This document shows, piece by piece, positions 35,293-43,195 of a DNA stretch of 64,000 nucleotides. A program made the position numbers and the translations under genes. Every line of letters starts with the position of its first letter. The first letter of the stretch is position 1. The notes beneath the pieces are model-generated. The model searched no databases. It was not told the origin of the DNA and saw only the letters and a list, made by a program, of their open reading frames with translations. The DNA comes from Gangjinia marincola (GTDB lineage Bacteria; Bacteroidota; Bacteroidia; Flavobacteriales; Flavobacteriaceae), in contig NZ_BAAAFG010000002.1 in the NCBI RefSeq assembly GCF_039523415.1, positions 310,001 through 374,000 of the forward strand. The letters are read 5' to 3'.

Positions 35293-35529
35293 TCATTCTT
35301 CTTCAACGGTTCTACTTCTATACATGCGATATACAATGTATCCTACGATACCCACAAGTATATATGGCCATACCATTAAGTACATGATACCATCGTTGAT
35401 TCCTTCAGCTACACCTTGATTTTCTTCACTTTCCAACACTGCACGGCACATGGCACATTGGGCTTTTCCCTTTAAGGAGAAGAGAATAGAGAAAAGAAAA
35501 AAGAGAAAAATACGCTGAGTATTAGACAT
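35293..35529 (-). CDS. Small CxxC membrane protein of the oxidase-assembly operon
   Basis: 78 residues with an N-terminal signal-like helix (about 7-22, ending GKAQ) and then CAMCRAVLESEENQG, a CxxC pair at the mature N-terminus. One membrane helix follows (about 48-66, MVWPYILVGIVGYIVYRM) and a short charged cytosolic tail. It would place the CxxC in the periplasm. It overlaps the DUF420 gene by 8 bp and is the last of four oxidase-assembly genes. I know no assigned function. A role in copper, haem or thiol handling for the oxidase is inference. Confidence 0.75.
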   Translation of the reverse strand: MSNTQRIFLFFLFSILFSLKGKAQCAMCRAVLESEENQGVAEGINDGIMYLMVWPYILVGIVGYIVYRMYRSRTVEEE

Positions 35530-36097
35530 AATATGGAGAGATCATTAAGTAAACAATTACTCCGGTTACCGCAACATATAACCATAGGGGGAAAGTAATC
35601 CTGGCAATTTTCTTATGCTGCTCAAACCTGCCTGCCCAAGCTCTTAGATAGGTAAAAAGCACAAATGGAATGACCACGACAGATAAAACGATATGTGAAA
35701 TTAAAATGGCATAGTACAAAAATTTGATTTCGTTGATTGCTTCTGCCTCTGTTGCAGACAATACCCCATCGTGATTGGCATCACCAAACACCGTTGGATC
35801 TGCTGTGGCGTGGTAGGACACATACATCAATAAAAAAAGTACACTCAATACCATAGAAGATTTAATCAAACGTTCATGATTTTTTCTATTTCCTTTTTTA
35901 ATCTGAAGCACAGCAACAACCAGAAAAATCGCTGTCAATCCATTAATCCCTGCGTAAATAGGCGGAAGGAAAGTTAGGGGTTCAACTCCAGGCAATCTTA
36001 ATCTGAATAAGGCTGCCACGGCAATCGGAATAATCACTGAAAGCGCTATAATCCATTTTTTGACCGTCTTTTCGCGTTCTATACTTATGCTACTCAT
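35522..36097 (-). CDS. DUF420 membrane protein (CtaM-like)
   Basis: 191 residues with about five membrane helices. Conserved His in YVSYHATAD and in ILISHIVLSVVVIPFVLFTY fit the DUF420 family. The Staphylococcus relative, CtaM, is needed to mature haem-A-containing aa3 oxidase. A short loop DANHDGVLSATEAE resembles an EF-hand, a Ca-binding motif, which is unexpected in this family. It overlaps SCO by 8 bp upstream and the small CxxC protein by 8 bp downstream, so it is part of an oxidase-assembly operon. Confidence 0.85.
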   Translation of the reverse strand: MSSISIEREKTVKKWIIALSVIIPIAVAALFRLRLPGVEPLTFLPPIYAGINGLTAIFLVVAVLQIKKGNRKNHERLIKSSMVLSVLFLLMYVSYHATADPTVFGDANHDGVLSATEAEAINEIKFLYYAILISHIVLSVVVIPFVLFTYLRAWAGRFEQHKKIARITFPLWLYVAVTGVIVYLMISPYYV

Positions 36098-36830
36098 CGT
36101 TTAATAGTCGATTTATATCTTCAATTAACTCTTCAATTTGCGGAGTCTCTTCTCCTTCTAGTACATTGGCATCATGCGCAATAGCTCCGCGATAATAGAT
36201 AATAGGATTACCAAAGCGATCTATACGCGAACGAATGTATCCTTCCTGATCCACTAAAATAAAATGTCCCAGGTGTTCAAAGCCGCCATCGACTTCTGGA
36301 TTTTCTGCTGCATAAATAGAAAATCCCTGATTGGCTAATTGGTAAATTTCTTCCTGATCGCCGGTCATCAAATGCCAGTTAGGGTTAGTAACCCCATAAC
36401 TATCTGCATAGGCTTTTAATACTGCAGGGGTATCTGTTTTAGGGGTAATGCTAAACGAAGCTATACCAAAATCCACCGTATCATTAATCTTATTTTGGAC
36501 CTCAATGAGATTACTGGTCATCACCGGGCAAATCGTAGGACAAGAAGTGAAGAAAAAATCTGCTACATACACTTTACCTGCGTAATTTTCATTAGAAATA
36601 GTATTGCCATGTTGATCCACGAATTCAAATTGTGGTGCTTTTTTGAGCTTCCCGTTAATTTTAAGAAAGCCGAGTTCTCGCTGCTCTTCTTCGCGTTCTG
36701 TCCCTTCAATATTGAGTCGATCTTTTCTGGTGATATCTCCCTCGCTTACACGATCAATGATCTTCGGGATAAAAATAATCCCCATCACTAAGATAACAAA
36801 TGATATGCCTATGTATGAATAATTCTTCAT
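36090..36830 (-). CDS. SCO1/SenC-family copper chaperone for cytochrome oxidase
   Basis: 246 residues anchored by an N-terminal helix (about 5-23), with a periplasmic thioredoxin-like domain. FFFTSCPTICPVMTSNL holds the copper-binding Cys97 and Cys101, and His189 in HLGHFILVDQEG completes the Cys-Cys-His site. SCO proteins deliver copper to the CuA centre of oxidase subunit II or keep its thiols reduced. The gene follows the cysteine-free relative by 3 bp and overlaps DUF420. The oxidase subunits III and IV are encoded just upstream. Confidence 0.93.
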   Translation of the reverse strand: MKNYSYIGISFVILVMGIIFIPKIIDRVSEGDITRKDRLNIEGTEREEEQRELGFLKINGKLKKAPQFEFVDQHGNTISNENYAGKVYVADFFFTSCPTICPVMTSNLIEVQNKINDTVDFGIASFSITPKTDTPAVLKAYADSYGVTNPNWHLMTGDQEEIYQLANQGFSIYAAENPEVDGGFEHLGHFILVDQEGYIRSRIDRFGNPIIYYRGAIAHDANVLEGEETPQIEELIEDINRLLNDE

Positions 36831-36833
36831 TGC

Positions 36834-37475
36834 TTAATTCTTACGATCTGCCTTATACTTTTTGAGTGCAAGCCTATATTCTGCCAGGATAACTTTTATA
36901 TCATCATTAAACTTATCGCTAATCTCCCCAACCGATGCGGTATCATACCCATAATGGATGGGTTTTTCCTCATCATCTCTGCCACGCAGATTGACATCTT
37001 TATCAATAATGAATGCAAACGGAGTCGCTAAGTCGCTGTTGAGTTTCAAATTGGTTTGCAAACTTTGAAAGAGATTATTTATTTGTGCCGAAGTACCAAA
37101 AGCAAAACGCCATTTTTTAGTATCGCCGTACTGCTCCAGTTTGTCTAAGATTTCTTTAGCCTCTTCTTGATTACCTTCGGGGAGTACTACCACAAACTGA
37201 AAATCTTGAAATTCACTATATCGCTTATAAATCTTTTCATTCACGTTAAACATATTTCCCTGCATTTGCGAAGGTTCGTTACCGAAAAAACTTAGAATTG
37301 TTATGTGATCTTTAAAAGAAACCGGAGTTCCATCTAGTGTTTTAAAAGAATCTACAGAAGCAATATTTTGGGTTACTACCGGAAGCTTGGCAAAATTATT
37401 TACCCCTGAAGAGAAGAAAAGATACGCCACAATAGGAAGCGCAAACAATACTACAAGTACAAAAGTCTTCTTCAT
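36834..37475 (-). CDS. Cysteine-free thioredoxin-like membrane-anchored protein
   Basis: I start at the ATG at 37475, which follows a clear AGGAG and begins MKKTFVLVVLFALPIVAYLFF, giving 213 residues. A frame opening at 37526 lies in the terminator. It has an N-terminal anchor helix and then a domain that looks thioredoxin-like or SCO-like: DSFKTLDGTPVSFKDH, ITILSFFGNEPSQ where the CxxC or CxxxC would be, and PFAFIIDKDVNLRGRDD near the end. There is no cysteine anywhere and no SCO-type histidine in HxxxxxD context, so it cannot use the usual redox or copper chemistry. It is first in the SCO/DUF420 operon. The function is unknown. Confidence 0.7.
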   Translation of the reverse strand: MKKTFVLVVLFALPIVAYLFFSSGVNNFAKLPVVTQNIASVDSFKTLDGTPVSFKDHITILSFFGNEPSQMQGNMFNVNEKIYKRYSEFQDFQFVVVLPEGNQEEAKEILDKLEQYGDTKKWRFAFGTSAQINNLFQSLQTNLKLNSDLATPFAFIIDKDVNLRGRDDEEKPIHYGYDTASVGEISDKFNDDIKVILAEYRLALKKYKADRKN

Positions 37476-37501
37476 AAAAATCTCCTCTTTATTTCTATGT
37501 G

Positions 37502-37538
37502 CAAAAATAAAAAAAGACGGCCTCAATTGCCGTCTTTT
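37502..37538 (-). terminator. Terminator of the cyoE-cox operon with adjoining -7 element
   Basis: AAAAGACGGC pairs with GCCGTCTTTT (37512-37538, 10 bp, 7-base loop). Read on the minus strand it is followed by TTTTTTT. The minus-strand sequence right after it is TATTTTTG (37509-37502), a perfect TAnnTTTG, 27 bases before the next ATG. So the end of one unit and the start of the next seem to share this spot, although no TTG is well placed. Confidence 0.75.
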
Positions 37539-37570
37539 CTATTACTTTAATTTACCGAATCTTGAAAGAT

Positions 37571-37803
37571 AAGAACCCCAAACAAGTTGTGGATAGTTGA
37601 CTACATCTTTTAACTGTGCCGAAGGCTAGCTAAGAAAAAGTTTCGTTTGATGAGATCCCCAATCAAGTTTAGGATAATTCGACTAGTCAGTTTTACATCG
37701 CCGAAGGCTAGCTAGATAGTACTTACACTTCAAAAGATCCCCAACCGAGTTGGGGATAGTTCGGCTTTATCTTTTAGCTGCGCCAAAGGCTAGCTAAAAG
37801 ATA
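37571..37803 (-). repeat. Three-unit tandem array (about 81 bp per unit) with two hairpins per unit
   Basis: CCCC anchors fall at 37576, 37657 and 37739, giving periods of 81 and 82 bp. All three units keep a GCCRAAGGCTAGCTA core (minus strand TAGCTAGCCTTYGGC). The unit nearest subunit IV has two clear hairpins: ATCCCCAAC-CGA-GTTGGGGAT, and 12-bp arms TATCTTTTAGCT/AGCTAAAAGATA around a GCC-AAA-GGC core. In the other two units the hairpins are decayed. The array fills most of the 334-bp spacer between oxidase subunit IV and the assembly genes. No frame in it looks coding. Confidence 0.8.
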
Positions 37804-37809
37804 GTCTCA

Positions 37810-38166
37810 CTAAAAGTCCCAAGCTTTGTATCCTTCTTTGTACACACTGTACACGTAATCACCTTCGGTTAAGAGAATAGCGATTAAATAACAGATCAAG
37901 AAAATTGCTGTCCAAACTACTGCACGACGTAATCCTTTGGTTTCATGCTCCATGTGCATGAACGCCCAGGTAATATAGTATGCTTTATATAAGGTAAGAA
38001 TGATGAAAATCCAGTTAAGAAGTTTCATCTTTACAAAATAGGTCTCAACTAAAACCGCTGGTTTGATGATACCTAAAACTACCTCTACTAAGGTTACTAC
38101 TGATAATAGCGCGAAAACAAACCAAATTCTTTTTACTGCGCCGCTATGTGCTGTATCGTGTGCCAT
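37810..38166 (-). CDS. Cytochrome c oxidase subunit IV family protein
   Basis: 118 residues with three membrane helices, matching the small COX4-type subunit (PF03626) of bacterial haem-copper oxidases: RIWFVFALLSVVTLVEV, LNWIFIILTLYKAYYITWAF, FMHMEHETKGLRR, then a final helix with WTAIFLICYLIAILL. The ending resembles that of other Bacteroidetes members. It follows subunit III by 23 bp and is the last oxidase structural gene of this cluster, before the repeat array. Confidence 0.88.
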   Translation of the reverse strand: MAHDTAHSGAVKRIWFVFALLSVVTLVEVVLGIIKPAVLVETYFVKMKLLNWIFIILTLYKAYYITWAFMHMEHETKGLRRAVVWTAIFLICYLIAILLTEGDYVYSVYKEGYKAWDF

Positions 38167-38189
38167 ACTATTGAACTGCTATAACTTTT

Positions 38190-39257
38190 TTAAACGAGGT
38201 AGAAAAATGTGAATACAAATACCCAAACTAAATCAACAAAGTGCCAATAGAGTCCGACTTTTTCTACCATTTCATAACTCTTTCTTTTTTCGTACGTTCC
38301 AATAATCACATTAAAGAAAATAATGATATTGAACATTACTCCAGAGAATACGTGAAACCCGTGAAATCCTGTAATGAAGAAAAAGAAATCTGCAAAGAGC
38401 GGAGTCCCGTATTCGTTTCGGGTGAGGTTTGCACCTTCAACTACGAGTACTGCATCGCGTTCAAGGCGCATCTCTGACATTTCTCTATTATAAATTCCTT
38501 TGGCTCCAACCTCATCCGCATTAATCAACTCACGTTCTAATTTTTCCGCGTAAGCGACATCTTTAGGATTTTTAGAAGCTTTCAATTCCTCAATATTAGG
38601 CACTAAGATCTGACCTCTCACCAACACATCTTTGTTTTGCATGAAGCCTTCTTTTACTTCGGTAATTGAATAGGTAGGCAAGGAACCTCCATCTTCATAC
38701 CACACCCCATTTTTATCTAAATGCTCTTCACGAACATCTGGATTCATCACAGCAAATTCTTCTAATCCAACACGCTCACCTTCAGCATCTACAAACTGAA
38801 GAATATTACCTGAACGAGTTTCTACTGCTCCATACTCCCCTTTGATAAAGTTTTTCCACTCCCAGGCTTGAGAACCAACAAAAATAGCTCCGCCAATAAC
38901 GGTGAGAAACATATAGATGATTACCTTTTTTTGTTGCATTTTATGACCTGCATCCACGGCAAGAACCATGGTAACCGAAGAGAAAATAAGGATGAACGTC
39001 ATTAAAGCAACGTAATACATAGGAGCATCTACTCCATGTAGAAACGGAAAGTGATTAAACACCTCATCTGCAATAGGCCAAGAATCGATGTATTTGAACC
39101 TTGAAAATCCATAGGCCGCTAGAAAGCCTGAAAATGTCAAGGCATCTGAGAGGATAAAGAACCACATCATCATTTTACCATAACTGGCTCCAAGTGGCTG
39201 ATTACCACCACCCCATACTTTATCTTCTGTGCCTGTGCTTACCGTAGTAGCTTCCAT
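38190..39257 (-). CDS. Cytochrome c oxidase subunit III with large extramembrane insertion
   Basis: 355 residues. It has the subunit III helices (SYGKMMMWFFILSDALTFSG; FFFFITGFHGFHVFSGVMF; YWHFVDLVWVFVFTFFYL), including the conserved FHG and WHFVDxVW motifs near the end. Between the helix ending GSQAWEWKNFI and FADFFFFI lies a hydrophilic insertion of about 145 residues (roughly 140-286), not seen in E. coli or mitochondrial subunit III. A second, short subunit III gene lies 45 bp upstream. Confidence 0.9.
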   Translation of the reverse strand: MEATTVSTGTEDKVWGGGNQPLGASYGKMMMWFFILSDALTFSGFLAAYGFSRFKYIDSWPIADEVFNHFPFLHGVDAPMYYVALMTFILIFSSVTMVLAVDAGHKMQQKKVIIYMFLTVIGGAIFVGSQAWEWKNFIKGEYGAVETRSGNILQFVDAEGERVGLEEFAVMNPDVREEHLDKNGVWYEDGGSLPTYSITEVKEGFMQNKDVLVRGQILVPNIEELKASKNPKDVAYAEKLERELINADEVGAKGIYNREMSEMRLERDAVLVVEGANLTRNEYGTPLFADFFFFITGFHGFHVFSGVMFNIIIFFNVIIGTYEKRKSYEMVEKVGLYWHFVDLVWVFVFTFFYLV

Positions 39258-39302
39258 ATATTAACGTATCAGTATAAACTTGGACAAAAATAGCGAATTA
39301 AA

Positions 39303-39884
39303 TTATTTCACGAAAGCGAAAAAGAATAACAATAGCACCCACAAAATGTCTACAAAATGCCAGAAAATCTCTCCTAATTCAAAACCTAACATTTGTTGAG
39401 GGGTGTACTTGCCCCTTAATTGATTCGTCATCACGACAAGAAGCACGATAATACCTGCGCTTAAGTGAAGAAGATGTAATAATACAATGACGTAAATAAA
39501 TGAGGTCGTAATCGTACTTTCTGCCCCGGTTACATAGTACCCCGATGAGATGAAGTTTTGAAATCCTTCTAACTGAAAGAAAACAAATACCAGTCCAAGC
39601 ACCACGGTAAGTCCCAAAAATAGTGTAGTTTTTGAACGGTCATTTTTCTTTAGAAAAAATCGTGCTGCTATGATGGTTATACTACTTAATACTACTGCTA
39701 CTGTTGAATAAATGAATGGCATGGGTAAATTAAAATCGCTTATCCAGTCCGGGCGATTACTACTCACGATATACGCACTGGTCAATCCTGCAAAGGTCAT
39801 GACCATGCTGATAATACCAAACCATAACATCATTTTTCGCGATCTGGCGTGTTTCTCGTATTGTGTCCCTTGGGTTAAATCCAT
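39303..39884 (-). CDS. Cytochrome c oxidase subunit III, short paralogue
   Basis: 193 residues, five helices: RKMMLWFGIISMVMTFAGLT, two middle helices, VLLHLLHLSAGIIVLLVVM, and EIFWHFVDILWVLLLFFFAF at the end. The WHFVDILWV block is the subunit III hallmark. Two such genes in tandem suggest different roles in one complex (as in caa3-type clusters) or two complexes. The CGCGAAAGCG-type element at 39306-39320 overlaps the last codons, which encode FAFVK. Its start overlaps cyoE by 10 bp. Confidence 0.9.
   Translation of the reverse strand: MDLTQGTQYEKHARSRKMMLWFGIISMVMTFAGLTSAYIVSSNRPDWISDFNLPMPFIYSTVAVVLSSITIIAARFFLKKNDRSKTTLFLGLTVVLGLVFVFFQLEGFQNFISSGYYVTGAESTITTSFIYVIVLLHLLHLSAGIIVLLVVMTNQLRGKYTPQQMLGFELGEIFWHFVDILWVLLLFFFAFVK
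39306..39320. repeat. CGCGAAAGCG element, copy 3 (3' end of the subunit III gene)
   Basis: TTTCACGAAAGCGAA, two bases from copies 1 and 4, inside the last codons of the short subunit III gene. Confidence 0.5.
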
Positions 39885-40777
39885 GTTCTAATTAATTTAT
39901 CTCCTACGTAAATGATTTGCAATAGTGTAATGTAAGATACACTGGCAAACATGAGTGATTTTGCCGTTTTTTCATCTCTTTTTCTATACAGCATGATTGC
40001 ATAATAGAGCATCCCGCTACCAATAATAGCGATCAGAATTCCAGAGATTGGCGTGAGGTATAAATCGCCTGTTACTCCCAGTGCTGGAATAAGGGAAGCA
40101 ATTATGGTCCAAATGGTATACAGCACAATTTGAATCGCCGTTTTTTGATCTCTTTTACCCGTGGGTAACATAAAAAATCCCCCGCGTTTATAATCATCAT
40201 ACAACCACCAGCCTAATGCCCAAAAATGCGGAAACTGCCAAAAAAATTGGATCATAAACAAGGTTCCAGGCTCTATGCTAAAATCATCAGTCGCAGCTAC
40301 CCAACCCATCATAAATGGTATTGCCCCAGGAATAGCACCTACAAAAACACTCAACGGAGTTTTAGTCTTTAACGGAGTGTATACACTTACATACAGAAAG
40401 ATCGAAACTGCACCAAAAAGTGCGGTGGTAGGATTGATAATATATAGAATCCCCAATCCAAGCGCAGTGAAGATACTGGCAATGATGAATGCGGTTTGAA
40501 CCGACATACGACCTGAAGGAATCGGTCTATTTCTTGTGCGATTCATCAATATATCCAAATCCTTCTCAATGATTTGATTATAGGCATTTGATGCACCCAC
40601 CATAAAATAGCCGCCAATGGTGAGCAAAAGTAGCGTGACAAAATTGATGGTATCTGCTCCTAAGAAATATCCTGCGATAGCCGATAGCACGACACTCATC
40701 GCCAATCGAATCTTGGTAATTTCTTTAAAGTCTGTGATGAAAGAAATGGACGCTTTATGTACTGCTGTATTACTCAA
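39875..40777 (-). CDS. cyoE: Protohaem IX farnesyltransferase (haem O synthase)
   Basis: A 300-residue polytopic UbiA-family enzyme that attaches farnesyl to haem b, the first step to haem O/A for the oxidase. The substrate motif NAYNQIIEKDLDILMNRT is followed by NRPIPSGRMS, and FWQFPHFWALGWWLYDDYKR marks the second Asp-rich region. The start codon is TTG at 40777. The in-frame codon series upstream runs into TGA with no ATG, and the N-terminus matches relatives as I recall them. It leads the operon cyoE, subunit III, subunit III, subunit IV, behind a TATCTTTG element. Confidence 0.95.
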   Translation of the reverse strand: MSNTAVHKASISFITDFKEITKIRLAMSVVLSAIAGYFLGADTINFVTLLLLTIGGYFMVGASNAYNQIIEKDLDILMNRTRNRPIPSGRMSVQTAFIIASIFTALGLGILYIINPTTALFGAVSIFLYVSVYTPLKTKTPLSVFVGAIPGAIPFMMGWVAATDDFSIEPGTLFMIQFFWQFPHFWALGWWLYDDYKRGGFFMLPTGKRDQKTAIQIVLYTIWTIIASLIPALGVTGDLYLTPISGILIAIIGSGMLYYAIMLYRKRDEKTAKSLMFASVSYITLLQIIYVGDKLIRTWI

Positions 40778-40801
40778 AAAATCTTCGTATCAAATTTTTT
40801 G

Positions 40802-40809
40802 CAAAGATA
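40802..40809 (-). promoter_or_regulatory. -7 element for the cyoE-cox operon
   Basis: The minus strand reads TATCTTTG, a perfect TAnnTTTG, 25 bases before the TTG start of cyoE. No TTG lies at the usual -33 distance. The remaining spacer up to 41000 shows nothing else recognisable. Confidence 0.5.
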
Positions 40810-41000
40810 CTGCACAAAAGCCATTTAGGACGAATGAACGCGTGTTAATTTACAGGATAAATAGATTTGCATCTCGCTCCTATATTTACTTTACTGAATC
40901 TTTATGTTTTATGTTTGATCCTACTTTAAATAAATTGAATAAACGTTAATATGAATATTATACACCTAGATCCGCCGAAGTAGCGAAATTAATTCAATTT

Positions 41001-41039
41001 CTCTTTTTGATAGCTTTTAAAACGACTTATCAAAAAGAG
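41001..41039. repeat. 12-bp perfect inverted repeat after the Wzi-like gene
   Basis: CTCTTTTTGATA (41001-41012) and TATCAAAAAGAG (41028-41039) with a 15-base loop, 5 bases past the stop of the gene at 41045. It could end or protect that transcript. It lacks the G+C-rich stem of a classic terminator. Confidence 0.65.
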
Positions 41040-41044
41040 TTTCA

Positions 41045-43126
41045 CTAATAATCATAATACCAATTAAAGATATCTGTTCTTAACCCAAAATTTATCCATG
41101 TGGTGGAACTTTCTTGATTAAGCGCAGTATTTACTTCAGGATTAAAGTCACGGTAGATCACACTTCCATAAAGTTTTAGGTTAGTTGCGGGATTGACTAA
41201 ATAGCCCACTTCTAATTCTCCAAAGAAGGAATCGGTAGTGTTTCCTTGACCGATTTCAATACTCGTATCGCCTGGTCTAAATTCTTCATCACGATAGATA
41301 TTTCCACCAAAATAAACTGCATCATCTTCATCGCTTAAATCAAAGCCGCGTTTGCCAATTATAGCTTTAGCGTGTCCAAACCAGCGCTTGTTTCTGTAAC
41401 GTGCAATGCCCACAAATTCGCTAAAGTTTGCACCCCATAAATGCGCCATAGGTTGATTGGCGTGTCCGTAGTTTAATACAATCGTGTTGTGCGAATAGGT
41501 ATACGGCCGAACGCGGTTATACTCTGCTTGTAAATGAAGGTTATTGATTTTGAAAGCATTAAAATATTTAAGTCCCAGTTGATATCCCAATTTATTTTGC
41601 CAAGCTCCGTCATTGCTAAATACAGCGTCACTAGAAAACTCATCAATAATAAATTGCCCGTATGCATTGATCTGATCGGTAAATTTAAACTTAGAACTCA
41701 GTCCTATAATCGCATTCCCGCCACGTGAACCGGTAGAGAATTCTATAGCTCTATAAAAAATTACCGGGTTGAGATAGTTAAAATCGAAGCCACGTTGGTT
41801 GTCATCCTGCCAGATAACTGATTCAAATAATCCAATGTTTAATCGCTTAGACACATTATAACTCAAATAGTGATTGGCGATAAATTTTGTTCTAAATGAA
41901 CCATTCTCGGTTACTTCTGGTCGTACATCTCTCAATGACATCCAGGTATTCGTATATTTTATTTTCCAAAAGGTTGTATTCAGTTTTAAAAATGGATGCG
42001 GGCTGGCGACATCACTTAGCAATAAGGACCTGTATCCATCACCTATAAAGTTGTTTCCATGACCCAGCTGTAGATTAAAGAACTTACTTGGCGAATACGA
42101 TATATGACCTTCTGCCACAGGGTAATCGTAGGCATCCTCTTTAAAGCGCTTTGCTATACCACGACCAGGGATAATTGCCGGGTTACCCCCATCTGGCCGA
42201 AGGGATTCTGCTATCTCATTAAAATATCGGGCGAATCTTCCTTGACTCTCTTGTACAGTTGTCCAAAAACTAATCTTCTTTCCAATCCCCCCTTGCACGA
42301 TAGCAGCACGCGTATTATTAAAGGTATAGTCATTTGACTCACTATCATTCCCCAACTGTAAGTCCGCAGCAATATCTCCTGTAATCCAATAGTCCTTTCC
42401 CGTAACGCGTATCAAATGTTCGTTAAACACTTTTCGCCCCAGCCATGAATCAATCTTTAGAGCTATTTTTTCTTGCTCTTCTTCAAACTTGTAATAACGA
42501 TTTACATCTTGATAAATAAAAGGTTTTGAAGCAGTATGGCTGTTGGTGCCGATCGCATTCATTTCATCATCAAAACGACTGTATACCTCATGAGACAGCG
42601 GAATGTTAATTGAACTTGTTGCCTGCTGATTTTTATACGGAAGGTTTTTAACCTCCTCAAATTCTTTGGTTGCAGATGTAGCAGTAGAGCCAGATGAGTT
42701 GGCTGTAGTTGTTTTCTGAAACGTAAAATCTAACGGAATCTTAATCGGCATACGGTATTGCGCATACGTTGGATTGCTGTTATAGGTAGCCGGCTGAATC
42801 TGCGGAAGCTCCTGAAAAATTCGTTTTAATTCTGCTTTTACGTCTTCATGAAATGCATCTATGTACAAGATGTTGAATGTTCCGGTTTTATCTACTTCAA
42901 ATAAAATCGTGGCTTCACCCTGATAGTCTTTTTCTTTTACTACCTGCGGAAGCTCAAAATTCTCTTTGATATATGCTTTGAGGGTATTATTAAAGCATAT
43001 TTCCTGATCAGCATACGCTACCTCACCACACTGCGGAAAAACAGGATAGCTTTCGTAAGAAGAGGTAGTGGTTTGAGCAAATATAGAATGGCCTACAGCT
43101 AAAAGAAGGCAAAGAAATAACTTCAT
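41045..43126 (-). CDS. Wzi-like outer-membrane protein with N-terminal TonB-C-like domain
   Basis: I start at the ATG at 43126 (signal peptide MKLFLCLLLAVGHSIFAQ, 693 residues). An in-frame ATG at 43147 is the main alternative. Residues of about 27-135 (YPVFPQCGEV...Cys44...PIKIPLDF) resemble the C-terminal domain of TonB and match the FPGCE...C...Y pattern of the TonB-like proteins at 45113 and 46061. From about 190 to the end it is a beta-rich Wzi/capsule-assembly-type barrel (KFFNLQLGHGNNFIGDGYRS, then YRDFNPEVNT). Wzi anchors capsule in enteric bacteria. In this phylum the role is unproven. Confidence 0.8.
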   Translation of the reverse strand: MKLFLCLLLAVGHSIFAQTTTSSYESYPVFPQCGEVAYADQEICFNNTLKAYIKENFELPQVVKEKDYQGEATILFEVDKTGTFNILYIDAFHEDVKAELKRIFQELPQIQPATYNSNPTYAQYRMPIKIPLDFTFQKTTTANSSGSTATSATKEFEEVKNLPYKNQQATSSINIPLSHEVYSRFDDEMNAIGTNSHTASKPFIYQDVNRYYKFEEEQEKIALKIDSWLGRKVFNEHLIRVTGKDYWITGDIAADLQLGNDSESNDYTFNNTRAAIVQGGIGKKISFWTTVQESQGRFARYFNEIAESLRPDGGNPAIIPGRGIAKRFKEDAYDYPVAEGHISYSPSKFFNLQLGHGNNFIGDGYRSLLLSDVASPHPFLKLNTTFWKIKYTNTWMSLRDVRPEVTENGSFRTKFIANHYLSYNVSKRLNIGLFESVIWQDDNQRGFDFNYLNPVIFYRAIEFSTGSRGGNAIIGLSSKFKFTDQINAYGQFIIDEFSSDAVFSNDGAWQNKLGYQLGLKYFNAFKINNLHLQAEYNRVRPYTYSHNTIVLNYGHANQPMAHLWGANFSEFVGIARYRNKRWFGHAKAIIGKRGFDLSDEDDAVYFGGNIYRDEEFRPGDTSIEIGQGNTTDSFFGELEVGYLVNPATNLKLYGSVIYRDFNPEVNTALNQESSTTWINFGLRTDIFNWYYDY

Positions 43127-43195
43127 TGGGGGCTTTGTAACATTCATAAGACGCCTGAAAGATACGGTTTTTGATAAATTTGGTCTATGGTCTAA

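Noticed and set aside
37571..37803. Resemblance to a short CRISPR array
   Set aside because: Only three units, strongly diverged, with no uniform 25-40 bp repeats and no distinct spacers; no cas genes are in the window.
36090..40777. Frameshift or split gene as the reason for two subunit III frames
   Set aside because: Both have complete start and stop codons and each has its own WHFVDxxW block, so they are separate paralogues.
41001..41039. Inverted repeat as an insertion-sequence end
   Set aside because: No transposase is nearby and no target duplication is visible; the placement right after a stop fits a transcript end.
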